Positions 44,090-52,678 of a stretch of 64,000 nucleotides of DNA are shown here, one piece after another. This stretch comes from Oscillospiraceae bacterium (GTDB lineage: Bacteria; Bacillota; Clostridia; Oscillospirales; Ruminococcaceae), in the NCBI GenBank assembly GCA_902779915.1, contig CACZDM010000004.1, positions 1-64,000 on the forward strand, in the 5' to 3' direction. Numbering within the stretch: position 1 is the stretch's first letter; every line of letters starts with the position of its first letter. Made by a program: the position numbers and the translations under genes. Below the pieces are notes generated by a model. It did no database searches and was not told the origin of the DNA. It saw only the letters and a program-made list of their open reading frames with translations.

Positions 44090-45304
44090 TTAGTTTAAAT
44101 TTTTAAGGAGTTCTTTTGCAAATTTTTCGCCAAATTCAGTTGCATTTTCTAGGTCTTTTTCGGTTGGGGTGAAACAAACTCTGAAATTTTCGTCAAATGT
44201 TGATAATTTTAGTGATTTTAGGCGACCAGCTATTTGACTTGCTGCTTCCCCGCTCCAGCCGAAAGAGCCAAACGTTGCGACGAGTTTTTTTGCGTTGTTT
44301 ATTGCGTCTATTGTCGCAAGAAGAGTCCATATAGGGGTTGCTGCGTCCTTGTTGATTGTTGGAGAGCCAACTAAAAATGCGCTTGACTTGTTCAATTTGT
44401 CGCAAAGGTCGCTTGGATCGAATTCAACAACGTTATATAGAGAAACTTTGGAGTTTGGAATTTGATTTTGTATGCCCCTGGATATAGCTTTTGCTATTTG
44501 CTTTGTGTTGCCATATGCGGAACAGTAGAAAATGGGGATGAGCGGGTCTTCTTCCCTTTGAGGGTTGCTCCATTTTTCATATGTTTCAATAACTTGATCG
44601 AGCATAAAATCTTTTGTTAGAACAGGGCCGTGACTTGGGCAGACAAACGAAATGTCTAGATTTTTAATCTTGGATATTCCACTGATGACATATTTTTTAA
44701 AAGGCGAAAATATGCAGTCGAAATAGGTTTTCAAACTCGAAAGGAAGGCTGATTTGTCGGTTATTTCGAAATCAAATCCATATGGTTCGCAGTAGTGACA
44801 TCCCAAAAAGTCGCATGTGAACAAGGTTTTTTCCTCTTCAACATATGTCAACATAGAATCTGGCCAATGCAAAAATGGGGCTGAGATGAAGCGAAGCGTC
44901 TTGTTTCCAAGGTCTATATATTCGTCATTTTTGACAATTTTTAGGTTTAAATTTGAGTTGTTTGTGATATTTTTTAGATATATTGCTCCTGCGGGACTTG
45001 TGAGGATTTTTAGTTTAGGATTTAATTCGACAAGTTTTTGGATTGCGCCGGAGTGGTCTGGCTCATTGTGATTCATGACTAGATAATCAATTTTATTTAT
45101 GTCTGTTATTTCTTCAACATTTTTCAAATATTTATCAAAATAGTCTTTATGGACGGTTTCAATGAGAGCGGTTTTTTCAGAGCCTTTAACAACATATGAA
45201 TTGTATGTTGTTCCATTGCTTGTTTTAACGACAACATCCGCAATTCTGACATTTGGATTTAAAACGCCAACACTGAATATACTATCTGTAATTTTGTTTT
45301 TCAT
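44090..45304 (-). CDS. Flavodiiron protein (FprA-type oxygen/NO reductase)
   Basis: Reduces O2 to water or NO to N2O, protecting an anaerobe. The N-terminal metallo-beta-lactamase-like domain has the diiron ligand motif NHNEPDHSG (H-x-E-x-D-H) and later ligands in SAPFLHWPDSM, TCDFLGCHY and CPSHGPV. The C-terminal part (about 250-404) is a flavodoxin domain (IPIFYCSAYGNTKQIAKAI). There is no extra rubredoxin domain. The length of 404 aa is standard. The minus-strand ATG 45304 follows TTGGAGG. It is convergent with clpE and monocistronic. Confidence 0.93.
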   Translation of the reverse strand: MKNKITDSIFSVGVLNPNVRIADVVVKTSNGTTYNSYVVKGSEKTALIETVHKDYFDKYLKNVEEITDINKIDYLVMNHNEPDHSGAIQKLVELNPKLKILTSPAGAIYLKNITNNSNLNLKIVKNDEYIDLGNKTLRFISAPFLHWPDSMLTYVEEEKTLFTCDFLGCHYCEPYGFDFEITDKSAFLSSLKTYFDCIFSPFKKYVISGISKIKNLDISFVCPSHGPVLTKDFMLDQVIETYEKWSNPQREEDPLIPIFYCSAYGNTKQIAKAISRGIQNQIPNSKVSLYNVVEFDPSDLCDKLNKSSAFLVGSPTINKDAATPIWTLLATIDAINNAKKLVATFGSFGWSGEAASQIAGRLKSLKLSTFDENFRVCFTPTEKDLENATEFGEKFAKELLKNLN

Positions 45305-45414
45305 AGACCAATACCTCCAAAATTGATGTGCATTTTTCGCGTTTTTGTTTAATTATAATGCTAAAGACCGAATTTAGTCAAGGAGAAATTTGTTTTTCAG
45401 ATATTTTTTACTAT

Positions 45415-45857
45415 TTAGGTTATATTTGTCCCCGCAGTGCTCATTATTTTGAAAATATTAGAATTTGGCCGAAAAAAGCCCTCTAATCAAGCCGTCCTCG
45501 AAAAAATTCTTGCGAAAAATGATGAAATCGAGCAAAAGCGCCGCCAGCTCACCATAAACCATGCAGGCAACCCTCAATTGAAAACGCCAAGCTTTAAAGC
45601 CACCCGAAACAAGTGGCAGGTTAAACGCCCTTAATTAGGCTTTGGTCGCGGACGCTTAACTACCGCTTGTTATTGGCTTTTTCAAAGAGGCAGGGGCTCG
45701 ATAAGTTTTAATATTACAGTTAGCCCGGAGCTGGCGGCGTTTTAAGCTTTTTGCGTTGTTTTTTAGAATTAGCTTAAGGATTTTGGAGATTTTCGGATTT
45801 TTTAAGCAAAGAGCTGGTTTTTTAAAAAAGAGGGAGAAGGGAGCAAATATATCCCAA
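45415..45857. repeat. Dispersed palindromic element, intact (copy 6)
   Basis: Left end TTAGGTTATATTTGTCCCCG; right end GGAGCAAATATATCCCAA. Left inner arm AGCGCCGCCAGCTCACCA; right inner arm CCGGAGCTGGCGGCG; centre pair ACAAGTGGCAGGTTAAACGC and CGCTTAACTACCGCTTGTT. It contains a 65-codon open frame (45437-45634) that I regard as chance. It lies 73 bp before the threonine-operon -35 box. Confidence 0.88.
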
Positions 45858-45929
45858 TAAAATCGTAAAATTTGCCCAGCATAAACTCTAGACTCGCGCT
45901 AGATTTTTTTAATATTTTTAAGCCAAGAG

Positions 45930-45958
45930 TTGAATTTAAATTTTCGTTGTGGTATAAT
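45930..45958 (+). promoter_or_regulatory. Promoter of the threonine operon
   Basis: TTGAAT (45930-45935), 17 bp, TATAAT (45953-45958), 65 bp before the small membrane gene and 255 bp before hom. Confidence 0.75.
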
Positions 45959-46022
45959 GTCCTTGGTTCTAGAAATTCTTAGTTGACATTTCCTATATAT
46001 TTTAGAAGGGAAGTTGAAAAAT

Positions 46023-46166
46023 ATGAAAACGTTTTTAAAAATTCTATTTAGTGCGATATCATTTGCGGCTGTGGTTTTTTATGGATTTAGACTCATTAAA
46101 TTCATAACCAGTAGATTTTTCCCAAATTATATATCAACCGGCGGAGACACTTTGCTGGGCATTTAA
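46023..46166 (+). CDS. Small single-span membrane protein leading the threonine operon
   Basis: A 47 aa protein, MKTFLKILFSAISFAAVVFY followed by GFRLIKFITSRFF and a short polar end. One hydrophobic helix (about 5-20). ATG 46023 has AGAAGGGAAG upstream. hom starts 46 bp after its stop. It has no Thr/Ile run, so it is not a classical attenuation leader peptide. No family recognised. The good ribosome site and promoter position make it credible. Confidence 0.6.
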   Translation: MKTFLKILFSAISFAAVVFYGFRLIKFITSRFFPNYISTGGDTLLGI

Positions 46167-46212
46167 AAATGTAAAAAATTGTTTATTTTACTTGATTTTG
46201 GAGGGAGTCACT

Positions 46213-47454
46213 ATGGCTAAAATTGCGATCATGGGGCATGGAGTTGTTGGATCGGGCGTTGCTGAGCTTTTGAGAAAAAACAGCACAAATATTTCTCAGC
46301 GCATTGGACAATCTATTGAAATATCTAAAATTTTAGACTTGCGTGAATTTAAAAATTTACCATATTCAGACCTGTTTACTAAAAATTTTGATGATATATT
46401 GAAGGATGATGAGATATCTGTTGTTGTTGAGACGATTGGCGGCCTAAACCCGAGTTATGAATTTACGAAATCTTTATTAAAATCTGGAAAGAGCGTTGTT
46501 TCTTCGAATAAAGAGTTGGTTGCGCAAAAAGGAGATGAGCTTCTTTCGATTGCGAAAAAGAACCATGTAAACTATCTTTTTGAGGCGAGCGTTGGCGGGG
46601 GAGTGCCGATAATACGCCCTATATATTCTTGCCTTGCTGCAAATAAAATTGAATATATTTGTGGTATTTTGAATGGAACGACAAATTTTATAATAACTAA
46701 AATGCTTGAAGATGGCCTTTCATTTGAAGAGTCTCTGGCGCTTGCAAAAGATAAGGGATATGCTGAGAAGGATCCAACTGACGATATAAATGGGGCGGAT
46801 TCAAACAGAAAAATATGCATTTTGGCAAGCCTTGCTTATGGAACCCATATATATCCACACGAAGTTTGCCAGTCTGGAATAGAATGTATTGAATTGGCTG
46901 ATGTAGATTTTGCTAGGTCGATTGGATGTGTTATAAAGCTGATTGGAAAGGCAAGGCGCTTGGAGAATGGAAAAATATCAATCATGGTTTGTCCTGCGTT
47001 TGTTTCAAATTCCAGCAAACTGGCTTCGGTTAGCGGTGTGTATAACGCCATATTGGTTAAAGGAGACGCCGTTGGGGAGGTCTTGTTTGTTGGCCAAGGA
47101 GCGGGAAAAATGCCGACTGCAAGCGCTGTTGTCGCCGACATCATTAGGATTGTTAGGGCTGGAAAAACTTTTATTTCCCAGTTTTGGAAGCCTTCAAACG
47201 GCTCAACAGTTCAAGCCCACGAACAGTATGAATCCAGGTTTTATTTGCGGCTTAAGGCTCGCGACGCTAAAGAGGCAAGGGAGTTTGTTTTGAAAAACTA
47301 TAAGTCTCCGGTTTTTCTTTCGCGCAAGGATCAGCCGGCTGATGAAATCGCTTTAACAACTGGTAATATGCTAGAATCTGAAATTAAATATTTGGCTGAT
47401 TTATTTTCTAGCCATAGGATTAAACAGTTATCAAAATTAATAATATTAAATTAA
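46213..47454 (+). CDS. hom: Homoserine dehydrogenase
   Basis: Reduces aspartate semialdehyde to homoserine. The NAD(P)-binding motif GHGVVGSGV is at the N-terminus; the catalytic domain has VVSSNKELVA, FEASVGGGVPIIRP and the substrate loop LNGTTNFIITKM with AKDKGYAEKDPTDDINGAD. A C-terminal ACT domain (about 335-413), the usual site of threonine feedback, follows. The length is 413 aa. ATG 46213 is chosen for TTGGAGGG upstream (frame opens at 46192). First enzyme gene of hom-thrB-lysC. Confidence 0.95.
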   Translation: MAKIAIMGHGVVGSGVAELLRKNSTNISQRIGQSIEISKILDLREFKNLPYSDLFTKNFDDILKDDEISVVVETIGGLNPSYEFTKSLLKSGKSVVSSNKELVAQKGDELLSIAKKNHVNYLFEASVGGGVPIIRPIYSCLAANKIEYICGILNGTTNFIITKMLEDGLSFEESLALAKDKGYAEKDPTDDINGADSNRKICILASLAYGTHIYPHEVCQSGIECIELADVDFARSIGCVIKLIGKARRLENGKISIMVCPAFVSNSSKLASVSGVYNAILVKGDAVGEVLFVGQGAGKMPTASAVVADIIRIVRAGKTFISQFWKPSNGSTVQAHEQYESRFYLRLKARDAKEAREFVLKNYKSPVFLSRKDQPADEIALTTGNMLESEIKYLADLFSSHRIKQLSKLIILN

Positions 47455-47468
47455 ACGGAGAATATACA

Positions 47469-48365
47469 ATGATAGAAATAAAAGTTCCAGCAACAACTGC
47501 AAATTTGGGCTCAGGTTTTGACGCGCTAGGGATCTCGCTCTCTTTATATAACCGTGTTTACTTCTACAGAATGGAAGAAATTGACGCGATCCCGCGCCAG
47601 GGGGTTGAATTTTGCGAAAACAAAAATAATCTTATTTATAACTCTGCAGTTAAACTTTTTGAAATTTGCGGAAAAGAGGTTCCGGAGGATTTTAGAATCA
47701 GGCAAAAACGAAAAATTCCCTCAACAAGAGGCTTGGGAAGCAGTTCAGCTTGCATAGTTGCTGGGTTGGTTGGAGCCAATGAATTTTTGGGGTCGCCGAT
47801 GAACAGGCGAGAAATTTTGGATCTTGCAGCCGAAATTGAAGGCCACCCGGATAATGTTGCTCCTGCTCTTTTGGGGGGACTTGTTTCTTGCGTATATGAA
47901 AATGGTAAGGTTTTTTATTGTAAACAAAATGTGAGTTTGAATATAAAATTTATCGTTATTGTTCCAAATTTCAAGATGTCAACTTCCAAGGCTCGCTCGG
48001 GTCTTCCGGACGTTATTTCACGTGATGACGCCGTTTTCAACATATCCAGATCGTCTTTGTTTGTCGCTTCCATGGCAACTCAAAAGTTTGAAAATCTTCG
48101 GGTTGCTGTTGACGACAGGATACACCAAGCGCATAGGCTAAAATTTATTGATGGAGCCGAAAAAATATTTGATATTTCATATAAACTTGGAGCGTATGCA
48201 GTTTATTTGAGCGGTTCTGGTCCGTCCATTATTGCAATTTGCAGCCGAAAAAACACTCCATTTGTCAGCAAAATGCGGCGTGAATTGAATGAATTAGGAC
48301 TGGACAAGTGGAAAATTTTAGATCTAAGTGCTAATAATGATGGCGTAGTCGCAAATGTTATATGA
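47469..48365 (+). CDS. thrB: Homoserine kinase
   Basis: Phosphorylates homoserine for threonine synthesis. GHMP kinase signatures: VPATTANLGSGFDALG at the start, the ATP loop STRGLGSSSACIVAGLVGAN and the C-terminal AVYLSGSGPSIIAI. The length of 298 aa is typical. ATG 47469 follows AACGGAG, 14 bp after hom. Threonine synthase (thrC) is not in the window. Confidence 0.95.
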   Translation: MIEIKVPATTANLGSGFDALGISLSLYNRVYFYRMEEIDAIPRQGVEFCENKNNLIYNSAVKLFEICGKEVPEDFRIRQKRKIPSTRGLGSSSACIVAGLVGANEFLGSPMNRREILDLAAEIEGHPDNVAPALLGGLVSCVYENGKVFYCKQNVSLNIKFIVIVPNFKMSTSKARSGLPDVISRDDAVFNISRSSLFVASMATQKFENLRVAVDDRIHQAHRLKFIDGAEKIFDISYKLGAYAVYLSGSGPSIIAICSRKNTPFVSKMRRELNELGLDKWKILDLSANNDGVVANVI

Positions 48366-48413
48366 GCTTTTTAATTTTACTAATAACACGAAGAAAGTTG
48401 GAGGAAGAAATAT

Positions 48414-49619
48414 ATGAGCTTGATTGTCCAGAAATTTGGAGGAACTTCTGTTGCTAATGTTGAATGTTTGCGAAATGTTGCAAAAATTGTGACGAATGCT
48501 AAAAAAAATGGAAATAGAGTTGTTGTTGTTGTTTCTGCTCAAGGGGAGACAACGGATGACCTTGAAAAAAAGGCCTTTGAAATCAATGAAAAGCCGTCCA
48601 AAAGAGAGATGGATGTTTTGTTGTCTAGCGGCGAACAAATTTCGGTTTCTTTGCTTGCTATGGCGATTGAAAAGCTTGGTTTTTCGGTTATTTCGCTGAC
48701 CGGTTGGCAGGCAGGCTTTAAGACCGAGCCAAATCATTGCAACGCGCGAATCAAAAAGATCGACACATCGCGCTTGGAACATGAAATGGATTTAAACAAA
48801 ATAGTTATCGTCGCGGGATTTCAGGGAATAGACCAGTTTGGCGACATAACAACGCTTGGCCGAGGAGGGTCAGACACCAGCGCCGTCGCCCTGGCAGCAG
48901 CGCTGCACGCAGATTTGTGTCAAATATACACTGATGTTGATGGAATATATACCGCAGATCCGAATTTGGTTAAAAATGCTATAAAACTCGACAGCATTAG
49001 TTTTGATGAAATGCTCGAGCTAACAACTTTGGGAGCTCAAGTTCTACACAGTCGCTCGGTTGAGATGGCCAAGAGATATAACGTTAATTTGGAAGTTTTG
49101 TCGAGCTTTAAAAATATCCCAGGGACAAAGATTAAGGAGAAGATTTCTATGGAAAAATTATTGGTTAGAGGCATCACTAAAGACGACGACACATCTCGCA
49201 TTGTTCTTTTAAACGTTCCAAACAGGCCCGGCTTTGCATATCAAATATTTTCGCTCATGGGCAAGTATGATGTTAATGTGGATGTTATACTTCAATCAAT
49301 TGGGCGCGGGGAAGCAAAGGACGTAAGCTTCACTGTTCCAACAAGTCAGATGGATCTTGCGGTTGAGGTTCTTGAAAAAAACACTGATGCTATCGGAACT
49401 GACCAAATCCAAGTGACGGATTCAATATCAAAAGTCTCGATTGTTGGCGCTGGGATGCAGACAAATCCTGGAGTTGCTGCGAAAATGTTCGAAGCTTTAT
49501 ATGACGCGGAAATTAACATTCAAATGATATCAACAAGCGATATAAAAATTTCTGTTTTAATAGATCAAAAATACAGTGACCTTGCTCTAAATGCTCTTCA
49601 TGAAGCATTTTTCGAATAG
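48414..49619 (+). CDS. lysC: Aspartate kinase
   Basis: First step of the aspartate family pathway. The catalytic domain begins IVQKFGGTSVANVECLRNVA and contains SSGEQISVSLLAMA and GFQGIDQFGDITTLGRGGSDTSAVA. Two C-terminal ACT domains (about 260-330 and 340-401) include GITKDDDTSRIVLLNVPNRPG and IVGAGMQTNPGVAAKMFEAL, typical of the lysine/threonine-sensitive monofunctional type. The length is 401 aa. ATG 48414 follows TTGGAGG. The 49 bp gap to thrB suggests one operon. Confidence 0.95.
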   Translation: MSLIVQKFGGTSVANVECLRNVAKIVTNAKKNGNRVVVVVSAQGETTDDLEKKAFEINEKPSKREMDVLLSSGEQISVSLLAMAIEKLGFSVISLTGWQAGFKTEPNHCNARIKKIDTSRLEHEMDLNKIVIVAGFQGIDQFGDITTLGRGGSDTSAVALAAALHADLCQIYTDVDGIYTADPNLVKNAIKLDSISFDEMLELTTLGAQVLHSRSVEMAKRYNVNLEVLSSFKNIPGTKIKEKISMEKLLVRGITKDDDTSRIVLLNVPNRPGFAYQIFSLMGKYDVNVDVILQSIGRGEAKDVSFTVPTSQMDLAVEVLEKNTDAIGTDQIQVTDSISKVSIVGAGMQTNPGVAAKMFEALYDAEINIQMISTSDIKISVLIDQKYSDLALNALHEAFFE

Positions 49620-49687
49620 TTCGAACATTTCCACCATGTTTCTTATATAGCTGACATTTTGCTAAAAATTTCGGAGGTTTTGCGGTA

Positions 49688-51337
49688 ATGCAAGAAATTT
49701 ATAAAAAATATTGTGAAGAATTTTTTGATGAAGAAGGCGTTTTGCAAAAAATAAAAATTAAAGTCCCGGAAAATTTTAATTTTGGATATGATATTTTAGA
49801 CGAAATAGCCAAAAAATATCCATCTAATTTGGCTGTTTTATGGTGTGATGTATGTGGAAACGAAAAAAGAATAACTTTTGAGCAAATGAGCAAGCTTTCA
49901 AATCAAGCCGCAAACCTGTTTATTTCCCAAGGGATCAAGCCCAAAGACTTTGTTATGCTGATTTTAAAGCGCAATTATGAGTATTGGTATATCATAAATG
50001 CGCTACATAAAATCGGAGCAATCGCCGTCCCTGGAACATATCTTTTAACGAGTGAGGATTTGGAATATAGGATTAAATTAGCAAACATACATTCCGCAGT
50101 TTTTTCAGCACAAAGCGGTATACCCGAAAAAATTTTATCTGTTTGCAAAAAATGCGATCAACTAGAAAATTTATTTTCTGTTCGCGGGGATATTGATGGA
50201 TGTGTGAATATATCGAAAAATTTACAGCACTATTCTGATAAACTGGACAGGATTCAAACCGACGCTCACGACACGATGCTTGCATATTTCACATCCGGAA
50301 CGACTGGCCATCCAAAGCTCGTTGAGCACAGTTATTCCTATCCTTTGGGGCATTTAATTACCGCGAAATATTGGCAAAATGTTCGGCCAAATGGGCTTCA
50401 TCTGACAATTTCAGACACAGGCTGGGGGAAAGCTGCGTGGGGCAAGCTATATGGACAGTGGATGATGAAAACGGCGGTTATGGTGTATGACTTTGAAAAA
50501 TTTGTTGCAGACGACATTTTAAATATTATCGAAAAATATCAAATAAACACGTTTTGTGCGCCTCCGACAATATATAGATTTTTCATGAAAGAAGGCCTCG
50601 GAACTCACGACATTTCGTGTTTGGAATATGCCACAACAGCAGGCGAACCGCTAAACTATGAAATCATAAAGCAATTTAAAGAAAAAACAGGCCTCCAAAT
50701 CATGGAAGCGTATGGCCAGACCGAAACAACCGCCATACTCATCAATCAAGTTGGCCAAAACTCCAAACCAGGATCGCTCGGGACTCCTTCTCCTCTTTAT
50801 GACGTTGTTTTGGCGGACAAAGATTGCTGTGATGTTGGGGTTGGGCGAGCCGGGGAGATATGCGTCAAAATCAAATCTGATGGAAGCCAGGTTGGACTTT
50901 TTAAGCGATATCACCAAAACCAAGAGCTTGATAAATTTGCAAGACGAGGGGGGATATACCACACAGGAGACATGGCAATTCGCGATTCGGACGGCTATTT
51001 TTGGTATGTTGGACGGATTGATGATGTGATAAAATCCAGCGGATATAGGATCGGGCCGTTTGAAATTGAAAGCGTCTTGATGGAGCATCCCGCGGTCTTA
51101 GAGTGCGGAATAATCGGGGTTCCTGACGAAATTCGAGGCCAGGTTGTTAAAGCAAATGTCGTTTTAACAAGCGCATATAGCCCTTCCGACAAGCTTGCAA
51201 AAGAGCTTCAAGACTTTGTTAAAAGCAAAACAGCGCCATATAAATACCCAAGAATCATCGAATTTATGGATAGACTCCCCAAAACCATTTCCGGAAAAAT
51301 CAGAAGAAATATCTTGAGAAAATCACATATTAGTTGA
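49688..51337 (+). CDS. AMP-dependent acyl-CoA synthetase
   Basis: Adenylates a carboxylic acid and transfers it to CoA. The AMP-binding P-loop reads MLAYFTSGTTGHPKLVEHS; A5 is EAYGQTETTAIL; A7 is YHTGDMAIRDSDGYFWYVGRIDDVIKSSGYRIGPFEIES split over its parts; the catalytic C-terminal lysine is in PKTISGKIRRN. The length of 549 aa and sequence pattern resemble medium-chain or aryl acid ligases (AcsM-like) rather than acetyl-CoA synthetase. ATG 49688 follows TCGGAGG. It stands 68 bp after lysC, convergent with the dehydratase genes. The physiological acid is unknown. Confidence 0.85.
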   Translation: MQEIYKKYCEEFFDEEGVLQKIKIKVPENFNFGYDILDEIAKKYPSNLAVLWCDVCGNEKRITFEQMSKLSNQAANLFISQGIKPKDFVMLILKRNYEYWYIINALHKIGAIAVPGTYLLTSEDLEYRIKLANIHSAVFSAQSGIPEKILSVCKKCDQLENLFSVRGDIDGCVNISKNLQHYSDKLDRIQTDAHDTMLAYFTSGTTGHPKLVEHSYSYPLGHLITAKYWQNVRPNGLHLTISDTGWGKAAWGKLYGQWMMKTAVMVYDFEKFVADDILNIIEKYQINTFCAPPTIYRFFMKEGLGTHDISCLEYATTAGEPLNYEIIKQFKEKTGLQIMEAYGQTETTAILINQVGQNSKPGSLGTPSPLYDVVLADKDCCDVGVGRAGEICVKIKSDGSQVGLFKRYHQNQELDKFARRGGIYHTGDMAIRDSDGYFWYVGRIDDVIKSSGYRIGPFEIESVLMEHPAVLECGIIGVPDEIRGQVVKANVVLTSAYSPSDKLAKELQDFVKSKTAPYKYPRIIEFMDRLPKTISGKIRRNILRKSHIS

Positions 51338-51381
51338 TTTTTTTCATTATATTTAATATATTTAAACTCAAATTGAAAATT

Positions 51382-52665
51382 TTATGTGTGGCTTTTTTCA
51401 TTAAATCTTTCTTTTGCAGTTGAAAGCATCAATTTGATCCTGTTTTCTTGGTTGACTCGGGTTGCGCCTGGATCATAGTCAACACACACTATGTTAGCAT
51501 TCGGATTTTCTTTTGTTATTGCCCTGACCATGCCTTTTCCAACAATGTGGTTTGGCAAACATCCAAACGGTTGAGCGCAGACTATGTTTTCTGTTTTGCT
51601 TTTAATCAGCTCAATCATTTCCGCTGTTAAAAGCCAGCCTTCACCCATTTTTGCGCCATATCCAATATATGGCCCAACGTCTGCTTTGATTTTTTCAAAT
51701 GGACTTGGCGGGGAAAATCGGCCTGATTTTTTGATTGCTTGAATAAATATGTTCTGAATATTTTCAAGATATTTCTTAAATAAAACGCAAACAAGCCTTT
51801 TTATTTTGCTGCCGCCATATATGTCTATATCAACAATTCTGTTATCAACTTTGAATATTATGAAATCCATGATTCCCGGAACAACAACCTCAACGCCTTC
51901 ATCTTCCAAAAATTTCTGCAAATTATTGTTGGCAAGAGGCGAATATTTAACATATATCTCCCCGACAATTCCAACTTTAACCTTGGGAGTCTTTTTTATT
52001 TTAATTTCAGAATAGTCTTTAACAATTTTCTCAAAATTTTCGCTCATTATCTTTTTTCCAAACCCGGTCGAATTTTTATATTGACTAGCCATCTTTTTGA
52101 TCCAGTGTGATGTTAATTTTTCGGCGTCTCCTTTATTTTGCTCGTGAGGCTTGGTTTGGTTTTCAAGGAGCATCAGCATATCGCCATACATAAGCGCAGA
52201 AGCCAACTTTTTTATCAAACGAAAGCTCAGTTTAAAGCCCGGATTTTTTTCAAGCCCTGATAAATTAACCGAAATAACCGGAACCTGAGGATATCCGGCT
52301 CTTTTTAAAGCTTTTCTCAGCAGATGAATATAGTTAGACGCCCTGCAGCCGCCGCCTGTTTGAGTTATCAGGAGGGCTGTTTTGTTTTTGTCATATTTTC
52401 CGCTTTCTAGAGCGTCGATAAACTGGCCAACAACTAAAAGACAGGGGTAGCAGGTGTCGTTATGGACATTTTCAAGCCCCATCTTGACGATATTTGAGCC
52501 GCTGGATTTTAATAAATCGCAGTCATACCCCTCTTGTCGCAGTATGTTTTTTATGAGTTCAAAATGTATTGGCAGCATATTTGGCATCAACAATTTGTGT
52601 GTTTTTTTCATAGCTTTGGTGAATATAATTCGGCCATGTTTTTTGCAATGTTTTTGTTGATTCAT
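51382..52665 (-). CDS. 2-Hydroxyacyl-CoA dehydratase-type protein (HgdB-like, COG3581)
   Basis: A 427 aa protein with a cysteine-rich layout typical of the dehydratase-like part of activase-related proteins: ENVHNDTCYPCLLVVGQFI, TQTGGGCRASNYIHLLRKAL and AQPFGCLPNHIVGKGM, whose cysteines could hold an iron-sulfur cluster. ATG 52665 follows AAGGGGACTGAG; the longer frame reaches into the preceding gene. It follows the 991 aa activase gene after 13 bp, same strand. In many Clostridia these two are one polypeptide of about 1400 aa; here they are split. The reaction is not known. Confidence 0.82.
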   Translation of the reverse strand: MNQQKHCKKHGRIIFTKAMKKTHKLLMPNMLPIHFELIKNILRQEGYDCDLLKSSGSNIVKMGLENVHNDTCYPCLLVVGQFIDALESGKYDKNKTALLITQTGGGCRASNYIHLLRKALKRAGYPQVPVISVNLSGLEKNPGFKLSFRLIKKLASALMYGDMLMLLENQTKPHEQNKGDAEKLTSHWIKKMASQYKNSTGFGKKIMSENFEKIVKDYSEIKIKKTPKVKVGIVGEIYVKYSPLANNNLQKFLEDEGVEVVVPGIMDFIIFKVDNRIVDIDIYGGSKIKRLVCVLFKKYLENIQNIFIQAIKKSGRFSPPSPFEKIKADVGPYIGYGAKMGEGWLLTAEMIELIKSKTENIVCAQPFGCLPNHIVGKGMVRAITKENPNANIVCVDYDPGATRVNQENRIKLMLSTAKERFNEKSHT

Positions 52666-52678
52666 AGACTCAGTCCCC

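Noticed and set aside
45437-45634. 65-codon open frame inside element copy 6
   Set aside because: It lies entirely in the palindromic repeat, is not open in the other copies, and has no ribosome site.
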